NCBI GenBank assembly: GCA_048500255.1
Contig: JASNYH010000001.1
Coordinates: forward strand, 124,001-188,000
Direction of reading: 5' to 3'
Length of the DNA: 64,000 nt
From: JAMHWF01 sp048500255
GTDB lineage: Bacteria; Pseudomonadota; Gammaproteobacteria; Burkholderiales; Burkholderiaceae_C
Each line of letters begins with the position of its first letter. Positions within the stretch are counted from its first letter, which is position 1. A program made the translations under genes and the position numbers. The notes under the pieces are model-generated. The model did no database searches, was not told where the DNA came from, and worked only from the letters and a program-made list of their open reading frames with translations. Below, piece after piece: positions 51,883 to 60,729 of the stretch.

Positions 51883-53724
51883 ATGGACACGCACGCCCGC
51901 CCTGCCGAGGCCGCGTCCGCCGTTCGCACGCACCGCGTGCGCATCGACGCACTCGAGCGTGAATTCGAGGCGCGCGAGGACGAATCGCTGCTCGCCGCCG
52001 CACGCCGCGCCGGCGTGCGCGTGGTCGCCGCCTGCGGCGGGCGCGGCGCCTGCGGCAGCTGCATCGTGCGCGTCGCCGAGGGCCGCGTGCACCGCGAAGG
52101 CGAAGGCAGCCACAAGAAATGGCTGCGCGCCTGCCGCGTGCAGGCGCGCTCCGACCTCGCGCTCGATGTCGCGCCGCGCTCACTGGCGCCCATCGTTCGC
52201 GCCGACGTGCGCACCGGCGGCGAAGACGCCGCCCTGCCCTGCGCCCCGGCAGTCGCCGAGGCGACGGTGGCCTGCGCACCGGCCACGCTCGCCGACCTGG
52301 CGAGCGACGCCGACCGCGTGCGGCGCGCGCTCGCCGCCGAAGACGCCGGGCTGGCCAGCGCCGCCCTCGATGCCTGCGCTGCCGCCGAGCTGCCGGCGCG
52401 GCTGCGCAGCCACGGCTGGCGCATCAGCGCGCGCTGGACGACGGGGCCCGCCACCGGCGCGCCGCGGCTGATCGACTTCGCGCGACCCGATGCGCCGCTG
52501 CTCGGCCTGGCCGTCGACCTCGGCACGACGAACGCGGCCGCCTTCCTCGTCGACCTGAAGACGGGCGCGCGCCTGGCGAGCCTGGGGCTCGAGAACCCGC
52601 AGGTCGCCTGGGGCGCCGACCTCATCAGCCGCATCAACCACGCCATCCAGTCGCCCGGTGCGGCCGACGCGCTGCGCAACGCCGCCGTCGCCGCCCTCGA
52701 CGCCCTCGCCCATGACCTGGCGCGCGCCGTCGGCGCCGAGCCGGGCGACATCGCCGATGTCGTCGTCTGCGGCAACACGGCGATGCAGCACCTGCTCGTC
52801 GGCTGGCCGGTCGCGCAGCTCGGCCGCGCGCCCTTCGTCGCCGCATCGAACGACGCCGTCGACCTGCCGGCGCGCGTGCTCGGCCTGCGCGTCGCGGCCG
52901 GCGCCGCCGTGCACCTGGCCGCCAGCGTCGGCGGCTTCGTCGGCGGCGACCACGTCGCGGCGATGCTCGCCACCGAGCCGCTGTGGTCGCAGCCGGGAAC
53001 GACTCTCGTGATGGACATCGGCACCAACACGGAGATCAGCCTCGTGCACGACGGGCGCATCGTGTCGGCGTCGTGCCCGTCGGGCCCGGCACTCGAAGGC
53101 GGCCACATCGCCAGCGGCATGCGCGCCGCCGACGGCGCGATCGAGCGCGTGCGCATCGAGAACGACCGCCTGCAACTCGGCGTGATCGGCGGCAACGCGC
53201 GGCCGATCGGCCTGTGCGGCTCGGGCGTGCTCGACGCGCTGGCCGCCTGCGTCGGCGCCGGCTGGATCGACGCACGCGGGCGCATCCGGCGCGGCGACAG
53301 CGTCGACGGCCAGCGCGCGATCACGCTCGTCGACGAAGTGGCCGACACCCCCGCCGTGCGCCTGACGCAGCACGACGTGCGCGCCGTGCAGCTGGCCAAG
53401 TCGGCGATCCGCACCGGCGTGCAACTGCTCGCCGCCGAGGCCGGCACGCGCGAAGAGGCGATCGACCGCTTCGTCGTCGCCGGCGCGTTCGGCGCCTACA
53501 TCGGCATCGAGAGCTGCGTCGCGATCGGCCTGCTGCCACCGCTGCCGCGCGAGCGCTTCCAGCAGGTCGGCAATGCCGCGGGCCTGGGCGTGCAGCAGAT
53601 GCTCGCCAGCACCGAGCGCCGCGCGCGCGCCGCGCGGCTGGCGCGCGAATGCCGCTACGTCGAGCTCAGCTCGCGCAGCGATTTCCAGAAGACCTTCCTC
53701 CAACACATCGGATTCGGATCATGA
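51883..53724 (+). CDS. RACo-type corrinoid reductive activator (2Fe-2S + ASKHA)
   Basis: ATP-dependent activase that reduces inactive Co(II) corrinoid back to Co(I). The 613-residue protein begins with a plant-type ferredoxin domain (cysteines in CGGRGACGSC near residue 50 and in RACRV near 86), then a linker, then a DUF4445/ASKHA ATPase with AVDLGTTNAAAFLVD near 207, VVVCGNTAMQHLL near 290, MDIGTNTEISL near 375 and GLCGSGVLDALAA near 445, ending ECRYVELSSRSDFQKTF. It corresponds to OdmC/RACo and RamA-like proteins. Its stop overlaps the next start as ATGA (53721-53724). Confidence 0.93.
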   Translation: MDTHARPAEAASAVRTHRVRIDALEREFEAREDESLLAAARRAGVRVVAACGGRGACGSCIVRVAEGRVHREGEGSHKKWLRACRVQARSDLALDVAPRSLAPIVRADVRTGGEDAALPCAPAVAEATVACAPATLADLASDADRVRRALAAEDAGLASAALDACAAAELPARLRSHGWRISARWTTGPATGAPRLIDFARPDAPLLGLAVDLGTTNAAAFLVDLKTGARLASLGLENPQVAWGADLISRINHAIQSPGAADALRNAAVAALDALAHDLARAVGAEPGDIADVVVCGNTAMQHLLVGWPVAQLGRAPFVAASNDAVDLPARVLGLRVAAGAAVHLAASVGGFVGGDHVAAMLATEPLWSQPGTTLVMDIGTNTEISLVHDGRIVSASCPSGPALEGGHIASGMRAADGAIERVRIENDRLQLGVIGGNARPIGLCGSGVLDALAACVGAGWIDARGRIRRGDSVDGQRAITLVDEVADTPAVRLTQHDVRAVQLAKSAIRTGVQLLAAEAGTREEAIDRFVVAGAFGAYIGIESCVAIGLLPPLPRERFQQVGNAAGLGVQQMLASTERRARAARLARECRYVELSSRSDFQKTFLQHIGFGS

Positions 53725-54614
53725 GCGAGCAGCACGACGGCCACTTCGATATTCGGATCATCGGCGAGCGCATCAACCCGGGCTTCAAGAGCACGAAGGC
53801 CCTCTTCGACAACCAGGACATCGCCGGCATCCAGGCGCTCGCCGTCAAGCAGGCCGAAGCCGGCGCGAGCTGGCTCAACGTCAACATCGGCGCGCGCGCG
53901 ATGACCGAACCCGAGTGGATGGCGAGCGTCATCCGCGCCATCCAGGACGTGACCGACGTGCCGCTGTCGTTCGACTTCCCGAGCCAGAAGGTGCAGCGCG
54001 TGTGCCTCGAGAGCTACGACGTCGCCAAGGCGGGCGGCCGCCTGCCGATCGTCAACTCGATCACCGAGCACCGCTGGGACCTGATGGACCTCTACGGCGA
54101 GTTCCGCTTCAAGGTCATCCTGATGGCCAGCGAGCGCGTCGAGGACGGCAAGGCACTGGGCAACAAGACGGCCGAGGAAATCCACGCCACGGCACGCCGC
54201 GCCTCGCTGCGCCTGATGCACGAGCACGGCCTGGCGGCCGACGACATCTTCATCGACATGTCGGTCAGCGCCATCATCGCCGACACCGAGGGCCTGAACC
54301 GCGCGACGCTCGACGCCATCGGGCGCATCGGCGCCGACCCCGAGCTGCGGGGCGTGCACATGATGGGCGGCGTATCCAACATCGGCCAGCAGTTGCCGCC
54401 CAAGGCGGTCGACGGCTCGGACCTCAAGCACGCCCTCGAATGCGCCTTCCTCACGCTGGCCGTGCCGCTGGGCTTCGACACCGTGCTCGGCACGCCGTGG
54501 CGCCACTACGAGCCGCTGGCCGACGACCATCACGTGCTGAAGACCTACCGCCACTTCCTCGAGCAGAACGGCACCAACGCACTGCGCGCGGTGCGCAAGT
54601 TCTACAAGGCGTGA
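53721..54614 (+). CDS. Methyl-H4folate:corrinoid methyltransferase (AcsE/OdmD-like)
   Basis: Pterin-binding TIM-barrel enzyme that passes a methyl group between a corrinoid protein and tetrahydrofolate. The 297-residue product shows IIGERINPGFKSTKALF, WLNVNIGARAMTEPEWM, PLSFDFPSQKVQRVCLE (with the catalytic Asp), IVNSITEHRWDLM and GVSNIGQQLPPK, which fit AcsE/MtgA/OdmD rather than folate synthase. In an O-demethylase scheme it is methyltransferase II, loading H4folate. It follows the activator with a 4-base overlap. Confidence 0.92.
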   Translation: MSEQHDGHFDIRIIGERINPGFKSTKALFDNQDIAGIQALAVKQAEAGASWLNVNIGARAMTEPEWMASVIRAIQDVTDVPLSFDFPSQKVQRVCLESYDVAKAGGRLPIVNSITEHRWDLMDLYGEFRFKVILMASERVEDGKALGNKTAEEIHATARRASLRLMHEHGLAADDIFIDMSVSAIIADTEGLNRATLDAIGRIGADPELRGVHMMGGVSNIGQQLPPKAVDGSDLKHALECAFLTLAVPLGFDTVLGTPWRHYEPLADDHHVLKTYRHFLEQNGTNALRAVRKFYKA

Positions 54615-54616
54615 GG

Positions 54617-55849
54617 ATGACCTCCGCCGCCGCCGCCGCCGCCCGCCTGGCCGTCGTCGTCGATGAATGGTTCGACGGCGACCGACACCATGCGCGCGGC
54701 CGCACGACACTGCTCGTCGAAGGCGGTCGCATTGCCGCGATCGACGCCGGCGACCACGGCGCCGCGCTCGGCGCGCGAGGCTGGCCGGTCGAGCGCGGCG
54801 CCTTCCTGATGCCGGGCCTCGTCGACGCCCACGTCCACCTGTTCCTCGACGGCGCCCCCACCGACCAGGGCGTGCGCTCGGCGCACCTGAAGCAAGACGT
54901 CGCCGCGCTCACCGACGCGGCGCGCGCCAGCGCACGCCAGTCGCTCGCCTGCGGCGTCACGCTGGTGCGGGACGCCGGCGACCGCCACGGCATCAACCAC
55001 GTGGTGCGCGACGAGGCGCGCCGCCCTTGCAGCGGCCTGGCGCAGGTGCGATCGAGCGGCCTGGGCATCAAGCGCGCCAAACGTTACGGCGCCTTCATGG
55101 CCACCGACGTCGACGACGAGGCGAGCATCCGCGAGTCGGTGCGGCGGCTCGCCGTCGACAACGACGAGATCAAGTTGATCCTCACCGGCATCATCGACTT
55201 CGACGCCGGCGCCGTCACCGACGAGCCGCAGTTCGACGCCGTCGCGGCGCGCTCCGTCGTCGACGCGGCGCACGCCGCCGGCCGCAAGGTGCTCGCGCAC
55301 TGCAGCGGCGCCAAGGGCCTGGCCGTCGCCGCCGAGGCCGGCGTCGACTCGATCGAGCACGGCTTCTTCATGAACCGGGAGACGCTGCTGCGCATGCGCG
55401 ACCGCGGCCTGGCGTGGACGCCGACCTTCTGCCCGGTGCACTTCCAGTGGGCCGAGCCGGCGGCCGTCGGCTGGTCGGCCAACACGGTGGGCAACCTGCG
55501 GCGCATTCTCGACAGCCATGCCGAGCACCTGCGCCTCGCGCACGAGCTGGGCGTCGCCGTGCTCGCCGGCACCGATGCCGGCAGCATGGGCGTCGAGCAC
55601 GGCCGCGCACTCGCCGACGAGCTGCAGCGTTTCGCCGAGGCCGGGCTGCCGACGGCGGCCGTGCTCGCCGCCGCCACGTCGGCGCCGCGCCGCCACTTCG
55701 GCGATGCATCGCCGACGCTCGCCGTCGGCGCGCCACTGGACGCCGTGCTGCTCGCCGCCTCGCCCTTCGCCGCGACGATCGACGCGCTGCGCCGGCCGCA
55801 GCGCGTCTGGTCGGCGGGCAGCGCCGGCGGCGCTACAGTAGCGGCGTGA
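54617..55849 (+). CDS. Amidohydrolase (imidazolonepropionase/prolidase-like)
   Basis: Metal-dependent amidohydrolase of 410 residues. The metal motif is GLVDAHVHLFLDG near residue 65, IKLILTGII (carboxylated-Lys position) near 180, VLAHCSGAKGL near 220 and SIEHGFF near 241, and the catalytic Asp in LAGTDAGSMGVEHG near 320; the C-terminal segment PLDAVLLAASP is typical. Its presence in the corrinoid operon (2 bases after the methyltransferase stop) suggests it processes the methylated substrate or its product, perhaps opening a cyclic amide or imide, but the real substrate is unknown. The GntR gene starts inside its stop. Confidence 0.85.
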   Translation: MTSAAAAAARLAVVVDEWFDGDRHHARGRTTLLVEGGRIAAIDAGDHGAALGARGWPVERGAFLMPGLVDAHVHLFLDGAPTDQGVRSAHLKQDVAALTDAARASARQSLACGVTLVRDAGDRHGINHVVRDEARRPCSGLAQVRSSGLGIKRAKRYGAFMATDVDDEASIRESVRRLAVDNDEIKLILTGIIDFDAGAVTDEPQFDAVAARSVVDAAHAAGRKVLAHCSGAKGLAVAAEAGVDSIEHGFFMNRETLLRMRDRGLAWTPTFCPVHFQWAEPAAVGWSANTVGNLRRILDSHAEHLRLAHELGVAVLAGTDAGSMGVEHGRALADELQRFAEAGLPTAAVLAAATSAPRRHFGDASPTLAVGAPLDAVLLAASPFAATIDALRRPQRVWSAGSAGGATVAA

Positions 55850-56583
55850 ACGATCGCGATCCCTCCCCGCTCCCCGAGTCCGCGACGGTGCCGGCCGGCG
55901 TCGTCGCTGCGTTGCGCAACCTGATCGTCAGCGGCCGCTACAAGGCCGGCGAGCGCCTCGCCGAGCTGCCGCTGGCCGAGGAGCTCGGCGTCTCGCGCAC
56001 GCCGGTGCGGCTGGCGGTGCGCACGCTCGAGCACGAGGGCCTGCTCGAGCGCAGCGGGCGCCGCGGCTATGCGGTGCGCGCCTTCTCGGAAGCCGACGTA
56101 CGCTGCGCCGTCGAGGTGCGCGGCGTGCTCGAGGGGCTGGCGGCGCGGCGCCTCGCCGAGCGAGGCATGACGCCCGAGGTGCGCGCCCAACTCGCCGCCT
56201 GCCTCGACGACGGCGAGCGCGTGCTCGCCAAGGGGGTGCTCGTGCCCGACGACGTCGGCGCCTGGAGCCGCCTAAACGAGACCTTCCACCGCACGATCGC
56301 GCGCGCCACCGACAGCCGCGTCGTTGCCGACGCGATCGAGCGCAACAACCGGCTGCCGTTCGCGTCGTCCGACTCGATCACCGTCGACCGCGGTGCGCTC
56401 GACCGCGAGTACGAGAAGCTGCGCATCGCGCAGCTGCAGCACCGCCTCGTCTTCGAGGCGCTCGAGGCCGGCGAGGCGGCGCGCGTCGAAGGCCTGATGC
56501 GCGAGCATGCCTACATCGGCGTGCGCTACCTGCGCCACCTGCAGGCCGCGGGCGGCGGCGCCGCCGCTCCCTCCTCGCGCTAG
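55846..56583 (+). CDS. GntR-family regulator with FCD effector domain
   Basis: DNA-binding regulator of the FadR subfamily, 245 residues. The winged-helix part covers residues 17-85, with RNLIVSGRYKAGERLAELPL and LGVSRTPVRLAVRTLEHEGLL; the FCD effector domain fills the rest, with RGVLEGLAARRLAER, FHRTIARATDS and LMREHAYIGVRYL. FCD members usually bind a small carboxylic acid, often with a metal. Start GTG 55846 overlaps the amidohydrolase stop (GTGA), so the gene ends the corrinoid operon. It probably acts on the palindromes at 47651-47772 and responds to a pathway compound. Confidence 0.9.
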   Translation: MNDRDPSPLPESATVPAGVVAALRNLIVSGRYKAGERLAELPLAEELGVSRTPVRLAVRTLEHEGLLERSGRRGYAVRAFSEADVRCAVEVRGVLEGLAARRLAERGMTPEVRAQLAACLDDGERVLAKGVLVPDDVGAWSRLNETFHRTIARATDSRVVADAIERNNRLPFASSDSITVDRGALDREYEKLRIAQLQHRLVFEALEAGEAARVEGLMREHAYIGVRYLRHLQAAGGGAAAPSSR

Positions 56584-56669
56584 CTCGACCGACGACGACG
56601 CCGGCGCCAACGCTCGTTCCAACGGTGGCGGCGCATGCTGCCGCGGTCCCTTCATCGAAAGGAGCTGCG

Positions 56670-57254
56670 ATGGACGACGCCACCTATCACGCCGGCATGC
56701 GCGCCTGGCAGGACCGCTACGACACGCGGCGCCTGGCCGACCGGCTCGACGAGCGGCTCGGCCGCGCCGTCTTCGGCGACGCCGACCGCGCCTTCATCGA
56801 AAGCCGAGCCCTCTTCTTCCTTGCCACCGCCGACGCCGCGGGCCGGCCCGACTGCTCGTACAAGGGCGGCGTGCCCGGCTTCGTGCGCGTGACGGGGCCC
56901 GACGAGCTCGAGTTCCCGAGCTACGACGGCAACGGCCAGTTCCGCAGCCTGGGCAACATCGGCGTCAACGGCGCCGTCGGGCTGCTGTTCATCGACTTCG
57001 AGTCGCCGCGCCGGCTGCGCGTGAACGGCCACGCCACCGTACTCGAAGACGGCGACACGCTGGCGCGCCACCACGGCGCGCAGCTCGTCGTGCGGGTGCG
57101 CGCGCGGCGCATCTTCCCGAACTGCCCGCGCTACATCCACGCCAGCCGCGGCGCCGCGCTTTCGGCCGACGCGCCGCGGCCCGGCCACGAGCCACCGGCG
57201 GCGGCCTGGAAGGCGATGCCGATCCTCGCCGACGTGCTGCCGCGCCGAAACTGA
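56670..57254 (+). CDS. Pyridoxamine 5'-phosphate oxidase-like FMN-binding protein
   Basis: A 194-residue split-barrel flavoprotein of the PPOX-like family. The core is ESRALFFLATADAAGRPDCSYKGG and GFVRVTGPDELEFPSYDGNG, followed by GNIGVNGAVGLLFIDFESPRRLRVNGHA and FPNCPRYIHA. Members bind FMN or F420 and act in redox chemistry or flavin storage; no substrate is evident. ATG 56670 has AGGAG 6 bases upstream. It lies 86 bases after the GntR gene on the same strand, so it may belong to the corrinoid operon or be independent. Confidence 0.85.
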   Translation: MDDATYHAGMRAWQDRYDTRRLADRLDERLGRAVFGDADRAFIESRALFFLATADAAGRPDCSYKGGVPGFVRVTGPDELEFPSYDGNGQFRSLGNIGVNGAVGLLFIDFESPRRLRVNGHATVLEDGDTLARHHGAQLVVRVRARRIFPNCPRYIHASRGAALSADAPRPGHEPPAAAWKAMPILADVLPRRN

Positions 57255-57263
57255 CGGCCCCTT

Positions 57264-57302
57264 GCCCGACGGGTACGTCGGGCGATCCCCCGAGGGGATC
57301 GC
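57264..57302. other. Tandem perfect hairpins between convergent genes
   Basis: GCCCGAC / GTCGGGC (57264-57270 and 57277-57283) is followed at once by GCGATCCCC / GGGGATCGC (57282-57290 and 57294-57302), two stable stem-loops sharing two bases. They lie between the ends of the flavin-binding gene and the DUF4242 gene. No T run follows on either strand, so they are not standard terminators, but they could protect or end the two convergent transcripts. Confidence 0.45.
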
Positions 57303-57365
57303 GGGCCGGCTTGGGGCGGCCCGGCGCTCGGCCCGCGGTGTTACTCCCGCCGGGCCGCAGCGGCG

Positions 57366-57620
57366 CTACTCGATGACGTCGCCGGCCCAGACGAGGTCGA
57401 ACTGCGCGCCGGCCTCGCGCTGGATGCGCCGCATCGTCTCGGCATCGGCGGCCTCGTATTCGCAGACCATGCGCTTGCGGTCGACCGACAGCAGGCTGCG
57501 CTTCCACGTCGCCTGGTAGGCCGCCAGGCACGGCCGCTCGCGGTCGGCGACGGCCTTCATGTCGGCGTCCGATTGGGGCGTGTCGAAGCTGCGTTCGACG
57601 ACGATGCGTGTCAGGCTCAT
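57366..57620 (-). CDS. DUF4242 family protein
   Basis: A small soluble protein of 84 residues with the DUF4242 fold (SCO4226-type, a ferredoxin-like barrel reported to bind nickel in Streptomyces). It shows IVVERSFDTPQSDADMKAV, WKRSLLSVDRKRMVCEYEA and the C-terminal AGAQFDLVWAGDVIE, with VxERxF, the Cys in MVCEYEA and W in LVWAGDV being typical. ATG 57620 has GAGGAG 6 bases upstream. Its start overlaps the stop of the large BTAD/AAA regulator as ATGA, so it is translated with it. Confidence 0.87.
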   Translation of the reverse strand: MSLTRIVVERSFDTPQSDADMKAVADRERPCLAAYQATWKRSLLSVDRKRMVCEYEAADAETMRRIQREAGAQFDLVWAGDVIE

Positions 57621-60600
57621 GGCGTTCTCCTCGGGTGGACGGACGCGCGGGTCGGCCGACCCGTGCGCCCCGGATGCGCGGCGGCGACGATCGTCGCCTG
57701 CGCGCGGTCGATCTGGCTCGGTCGGCGCACCGCCGTCGCGGCGGCGAGCGCTTCGCCGGCGTCGCGCAGCGCCGCTTGCGTGTCGCCGGCGGCGAGAGCC
57801 AACGCCGCCGTCTCGTTGAGCGCGTAGGCGAGGTGCGCCTTGTCGTCGCGCTCGCGCAGCGCGGCGAGGCTGGCCTCGACGGCCACCGCCGCTGCGGGCT
57901 CGCCGCGGCGCAGGCGCGCCAGCGCAGCCAACGCATCGGCGAACGGCACCGCGGCCTCGCCCATGCGGCGCGCCGCGGCGACCACGTCGCCGGCCTGGCG
58001 CAGCACCTCGTCGGCGTGGCCCAGCTCGTATTCGGCGGTCGCCAGCGCGAGCCGGCATTCGGACTCGCGCCAAGGGTCGGCGCCGGCGCGCGTCAGCGCC
58101 ACGGCGCGCGCCAGCGCGTCGCGCGCCGCGGGCAGGTCGCCGTCGGCGCGTGCCGCCAGGCCGCGGCCCCACTCCAGCTCCATCACGGGCAGCTGCAGCT
58201 CGGCCGCCAGCGCCGCCGCTTCGGCGAGCAGTTCGCGGCCGCGCGCGGCGTCGGCCTCGATGTCGAGCAGGCACCGCCCCGTGTTGGCGAGCTGCCGGCA
58301 GCGCGTGTCGGCATCGGCGCGGCGCGTGCAGCGCTCGGCGGCCAGCGAGGCGTCGCGCGCACCGGCGGCGTCGCCCGACTGCTGGCGCCAGTAGGCGAGG
58401 ATCTCCCAGCCGGCCGCGGCCTCGGCATGCAGCGCGAGCGCCTGCGCCGCGTCGACGGCCTGCGCGATGCGCTCGCGCAGATCGGGCAGGCGGCGCCCGC
58501 CCGGCGTCGACGCGGCGGCCACGCGCAAGCGCAGCAGGCCGATCTCGAGGCGCACGCGCTCGGCGCCCGGCGCAATCTGTTCGAGCAACGCGAGGCCGCG
58601 CTCGGCGACCTGCGCCGCCTCGACGCAGGCGAACACGCGCAGCCAGTGCTGCCCCGCCGCCAGCGCGGCGCGCGTCGCCGGCAGCGCATCGCCGGCGAGG
58701 CTGGCGTGGTGCACGACGGCGCCGTGTTGCCAGGGATCGTCAGCGCTCGCGGCGTCGCAGGCGCGCGCGATCTGGCGGTGCAGCGCGCGGCGGCGCGGCG
58801 TCGCCAGGCGCCGGTAGACGGCCTCCCGCAGCAGGCCGTGGGCGAAGTCGAAGCATCCGTCGCCGGTGGCGCGCAGCAGGCCGCGGCGCTCGAAGCGCGT
58901 GACGCGCGCGAGCACGTCGGCCACCGGCAGCGCGGTCGCGGCGGCGAGGCGCTCGACGGCGAATTCGCCGCCGAACGCGGAGGCCCAGCCGAGCAGGTCG
59001 CGCGACGCGTCGTCGAAGGCGCGCAGGCGGTCGTCGACCAGCGCGTCGAGCGGGCGCGCGCCGCCCGGCGCGCCGGCGTCGGCGGCGCGCGCCAGCTCGA
59101 GCAGCAGCAGCGGGTTGCCGCCGCTGGCGCGCAGCGCCGCGCCGACGTCGTCGAGGCGGTCGCCGAGCCAGCGCCGCACGTCCTCCTCGGCCAGCGGTGG
59201 CAGCTCGAGCCGTTGCAGCACCTGCTCGCGCGCGAGCGACTGCAGCAGGCCCGCCGCGGCAGCGTTGTCGTCGATCTCGCCGGCGCGCGCCGCCGCGGCG
59301 ACGAGCACCGGCCGCGCCGCATCGGCAAGCCGGCGCGCGACGTAGTGCAGCAGCGCCGCCGACGCGGCGTCGATCCATTGCAGGTCGTCGACGACGACGG
59401 CGAGCGGCTGCCGGCGCGCCAGGCCCGACACGAGATCGGCGGCGGCGTCGAACAACCGTTCGCGGCTCGCGGCGCCCGCGCCGCCGCCGAGCAGCGGCGC
59501 CGCCTCGGCCAGCACCTGGGCATCGACGCCTGCGGTCGGCACGCTGCGCAGCGCGTCGAGCCACCAGCCGTACGGCCGCACCGCCTCGGCCTCGAAGCAG
59601 CGCGCGCGGATGACGCGCCGGCCGAGCGCGCCGGCGCGCTCGGCGAGATGGTCGAGCAGCCGCGTCTTGCCGATGCCGGGCTCGCCCTGCAGCAGCAGCG
59701 CGAGCGGCTGCGCGCGCTGCGTCGCCGCAAGGGCGGCCTCGATGGCCCGGCATTCGTCGGCGCGGCCGACGAGCGGCGGCGGCGCGATCGACCCAGGCGC
59801 CGGCACCAGCGCCGGCCTGTCGAGCGCCGGTGCGGCATCGCTCGGCGCGCCGGACGCCGCGGCATCGACGCGCTGCGTCGGCGCCGCCTGCGCAGCCTGC
59901 CGCTGCCGGCGCCGCACGGCGCGGATCGTGTCGTCGAGCGCGCCGCCGTCGGGCAGCGCGACTTCGCGGCGCAGCAACTCGCGCGCCCAGGCGTAGTGGC
60001 GCTCGGCCTCGGGATAACGCCCGGCCGCGGCGAGCAGGCGCACCAGCGTGGCGTGCGCGGCCTCGGCGAGCGGATCGGCGGCGACCATCGCGCGGCCGTG
60101 CATCAGCGCGCGCTGGGGGTCGTCGGCGAGGCGCCCCACCAGCGCGTCGAGCACGCTGCGGCGCAGCCGCGCATGGCGCTCGCGCTCGGCCAGGCACCAA
60201 TGGTGGAAGCGGTAGCACGCCGGCAGATCGAGACCGTCGAGGAACTCGCCCTGCAGCGCGTGCGCCGCGCTCTCGAGCGCCGCCAGCGGCAGCGCGTCGA
60301 GCGCGCCGGCCTCGAGCAGCGTGCCGACGCACACGCTGTCGATCTCGCAGTCGTGCGCGTCGAAGCGCACCTTGTCGCGATCGGCCTGCAGCGGCTGGCG
60401 CCCGGCGTCGTTGACGACGGCGCGCAGCTTGGTCAGGCTCCAGCGCAGCGCGGCGCGCGGGTCGTCGGGGCCGTCCCACAGCAGGTCGCACAGCGCCGCG
60501 CGCGACTGCGGCGTGCCGGTGGCGGCCAGATAGCCGAGCAAGGCGCGTGTGCGCCGCGACGGCGGCAGCGGCAACGGCGCGCCGTCGCCGCGCCGCAGCT

Positions 60601-60658
60601 CGAGCACGCCGAGCAGGCGCAGGTGCAACTTCGGGCCAACGTCGGCAGCGCAAGCCAC
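57617..60658 (-). CDS. Large BTAD/AAA/TPR transcriptional regulator (AfsR/SARP-like)
   Basis: A 1,013-residue multidomain regulator. Residues 10-100 form an OmpR-type winged helix and 105-250 a BTAD repeat region (LHLRLLGVLELRRGDGAP; RTRALLGYLA; WDGPDDPRAALRWSLTKLR), followed by an AAA/NTPase with Walker A QGEPGIGKTRLL near 330 and Walker B VVVDDLQWIDAAS near 415, and then about 400 residues of TPR-like helices. This is the AfsR/SARP pattern, common in Streptomyces. Start is GTG 60658; the ORF remains open upstream. It is followed by the coupled DUF4242 gene. Targets and signal are unknown. Confidence 0.88.
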   Translation of the reverse strand: MACAADVGPKLHLRLLGVLELRRGDGAPLPLPPSRRTRALLGYLAATGTPQSRAALCDLLWDGPDDPRAALRWSLTKLRAVVNDAGRQPLQADRDKVRFDAHDCEIDSVCVGTLLEAGALDALPLAALESAAHALQGEFLDGLDLPACYRFHHWCLAERERHARLRRSVLDALVGRLADDPQRALMHGRAMVAADPLAEAAHATLVRLLAAAGRYPEAERHYAWARELLRREVALPDGGALDDTIRAVRRRQRQAAQAAPTQRVDAAASGAPSDAAPALDRPALVPAPGSIAPPPLVGRADECRAIEAALAATQRAQPLALLLQGEPGIGKTRLLDHLAERAGALGRRVIRARCFEAEAVRPYGWWLDALRSVPTAGVDAQVLAEAAPLLGGGAGAASRERLFDAAADLVSGLARRQPLAVVVDDLQWIDAASAALLHYVARRLADAARPVLVAAAARAGEIDDNAAAAGLLQSLAREQVLQRLELPPLAEEDVRRWLGDRLDDVGAALRASGGNPLLLLELARAADAGAPGGARPLDALVDDRLRAFDDASRDLLGWASAFGGEFAVERLAAATALPVADVLARVTRFERRGLLRATGDGCFDFAHGLLREAVYRRLATPRRRALHRQIARACDAASADDPWQHGAVVHHASLAGDALPATRAALAAGQHWLRVFACVEAAQVAERGLALLEQIAPGAERVRLEIGLLRLRVAAASTPGGRRLPDLRERIAQAVDAAQALALHAEAAAGWEILAYWRQQSGDAAGARDASLAAERCTRRADADTRCRQLANTGRCLLDIEADAARGRELLAEAAALAAELQLPVMELEWGRGLAARADGDLPAARDALARAVALTRAGADPWRESECRLALATAEYELGHADEVLRQAGDVVAAARRMGEAAVPFADALAALARLRRGEPAAAVAVEASLAALRERDDKAHLAYALNETAALALAAGDTQAALRDAGEALAAATAVRRPSQIDRAQATIVAAAHPGRTGRPTRASVHPRRTP

Positions 60659-60729
60659 GCCGTATCCCCTCCCCGCTGCGGCGGCAGCGGCGTCGCGGGC
60701 CCGCCTCGGCGGCGGGCGGCGCGGGCAAG

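Noticed and set aside
49842..53447. 1,201-codon open frame on the minus strand across the corrinoid genes
   Set aside because: It is the mirror of four well-supported plus-strand genes and its Ser/Ala/Arg-rich product lacks any motif.
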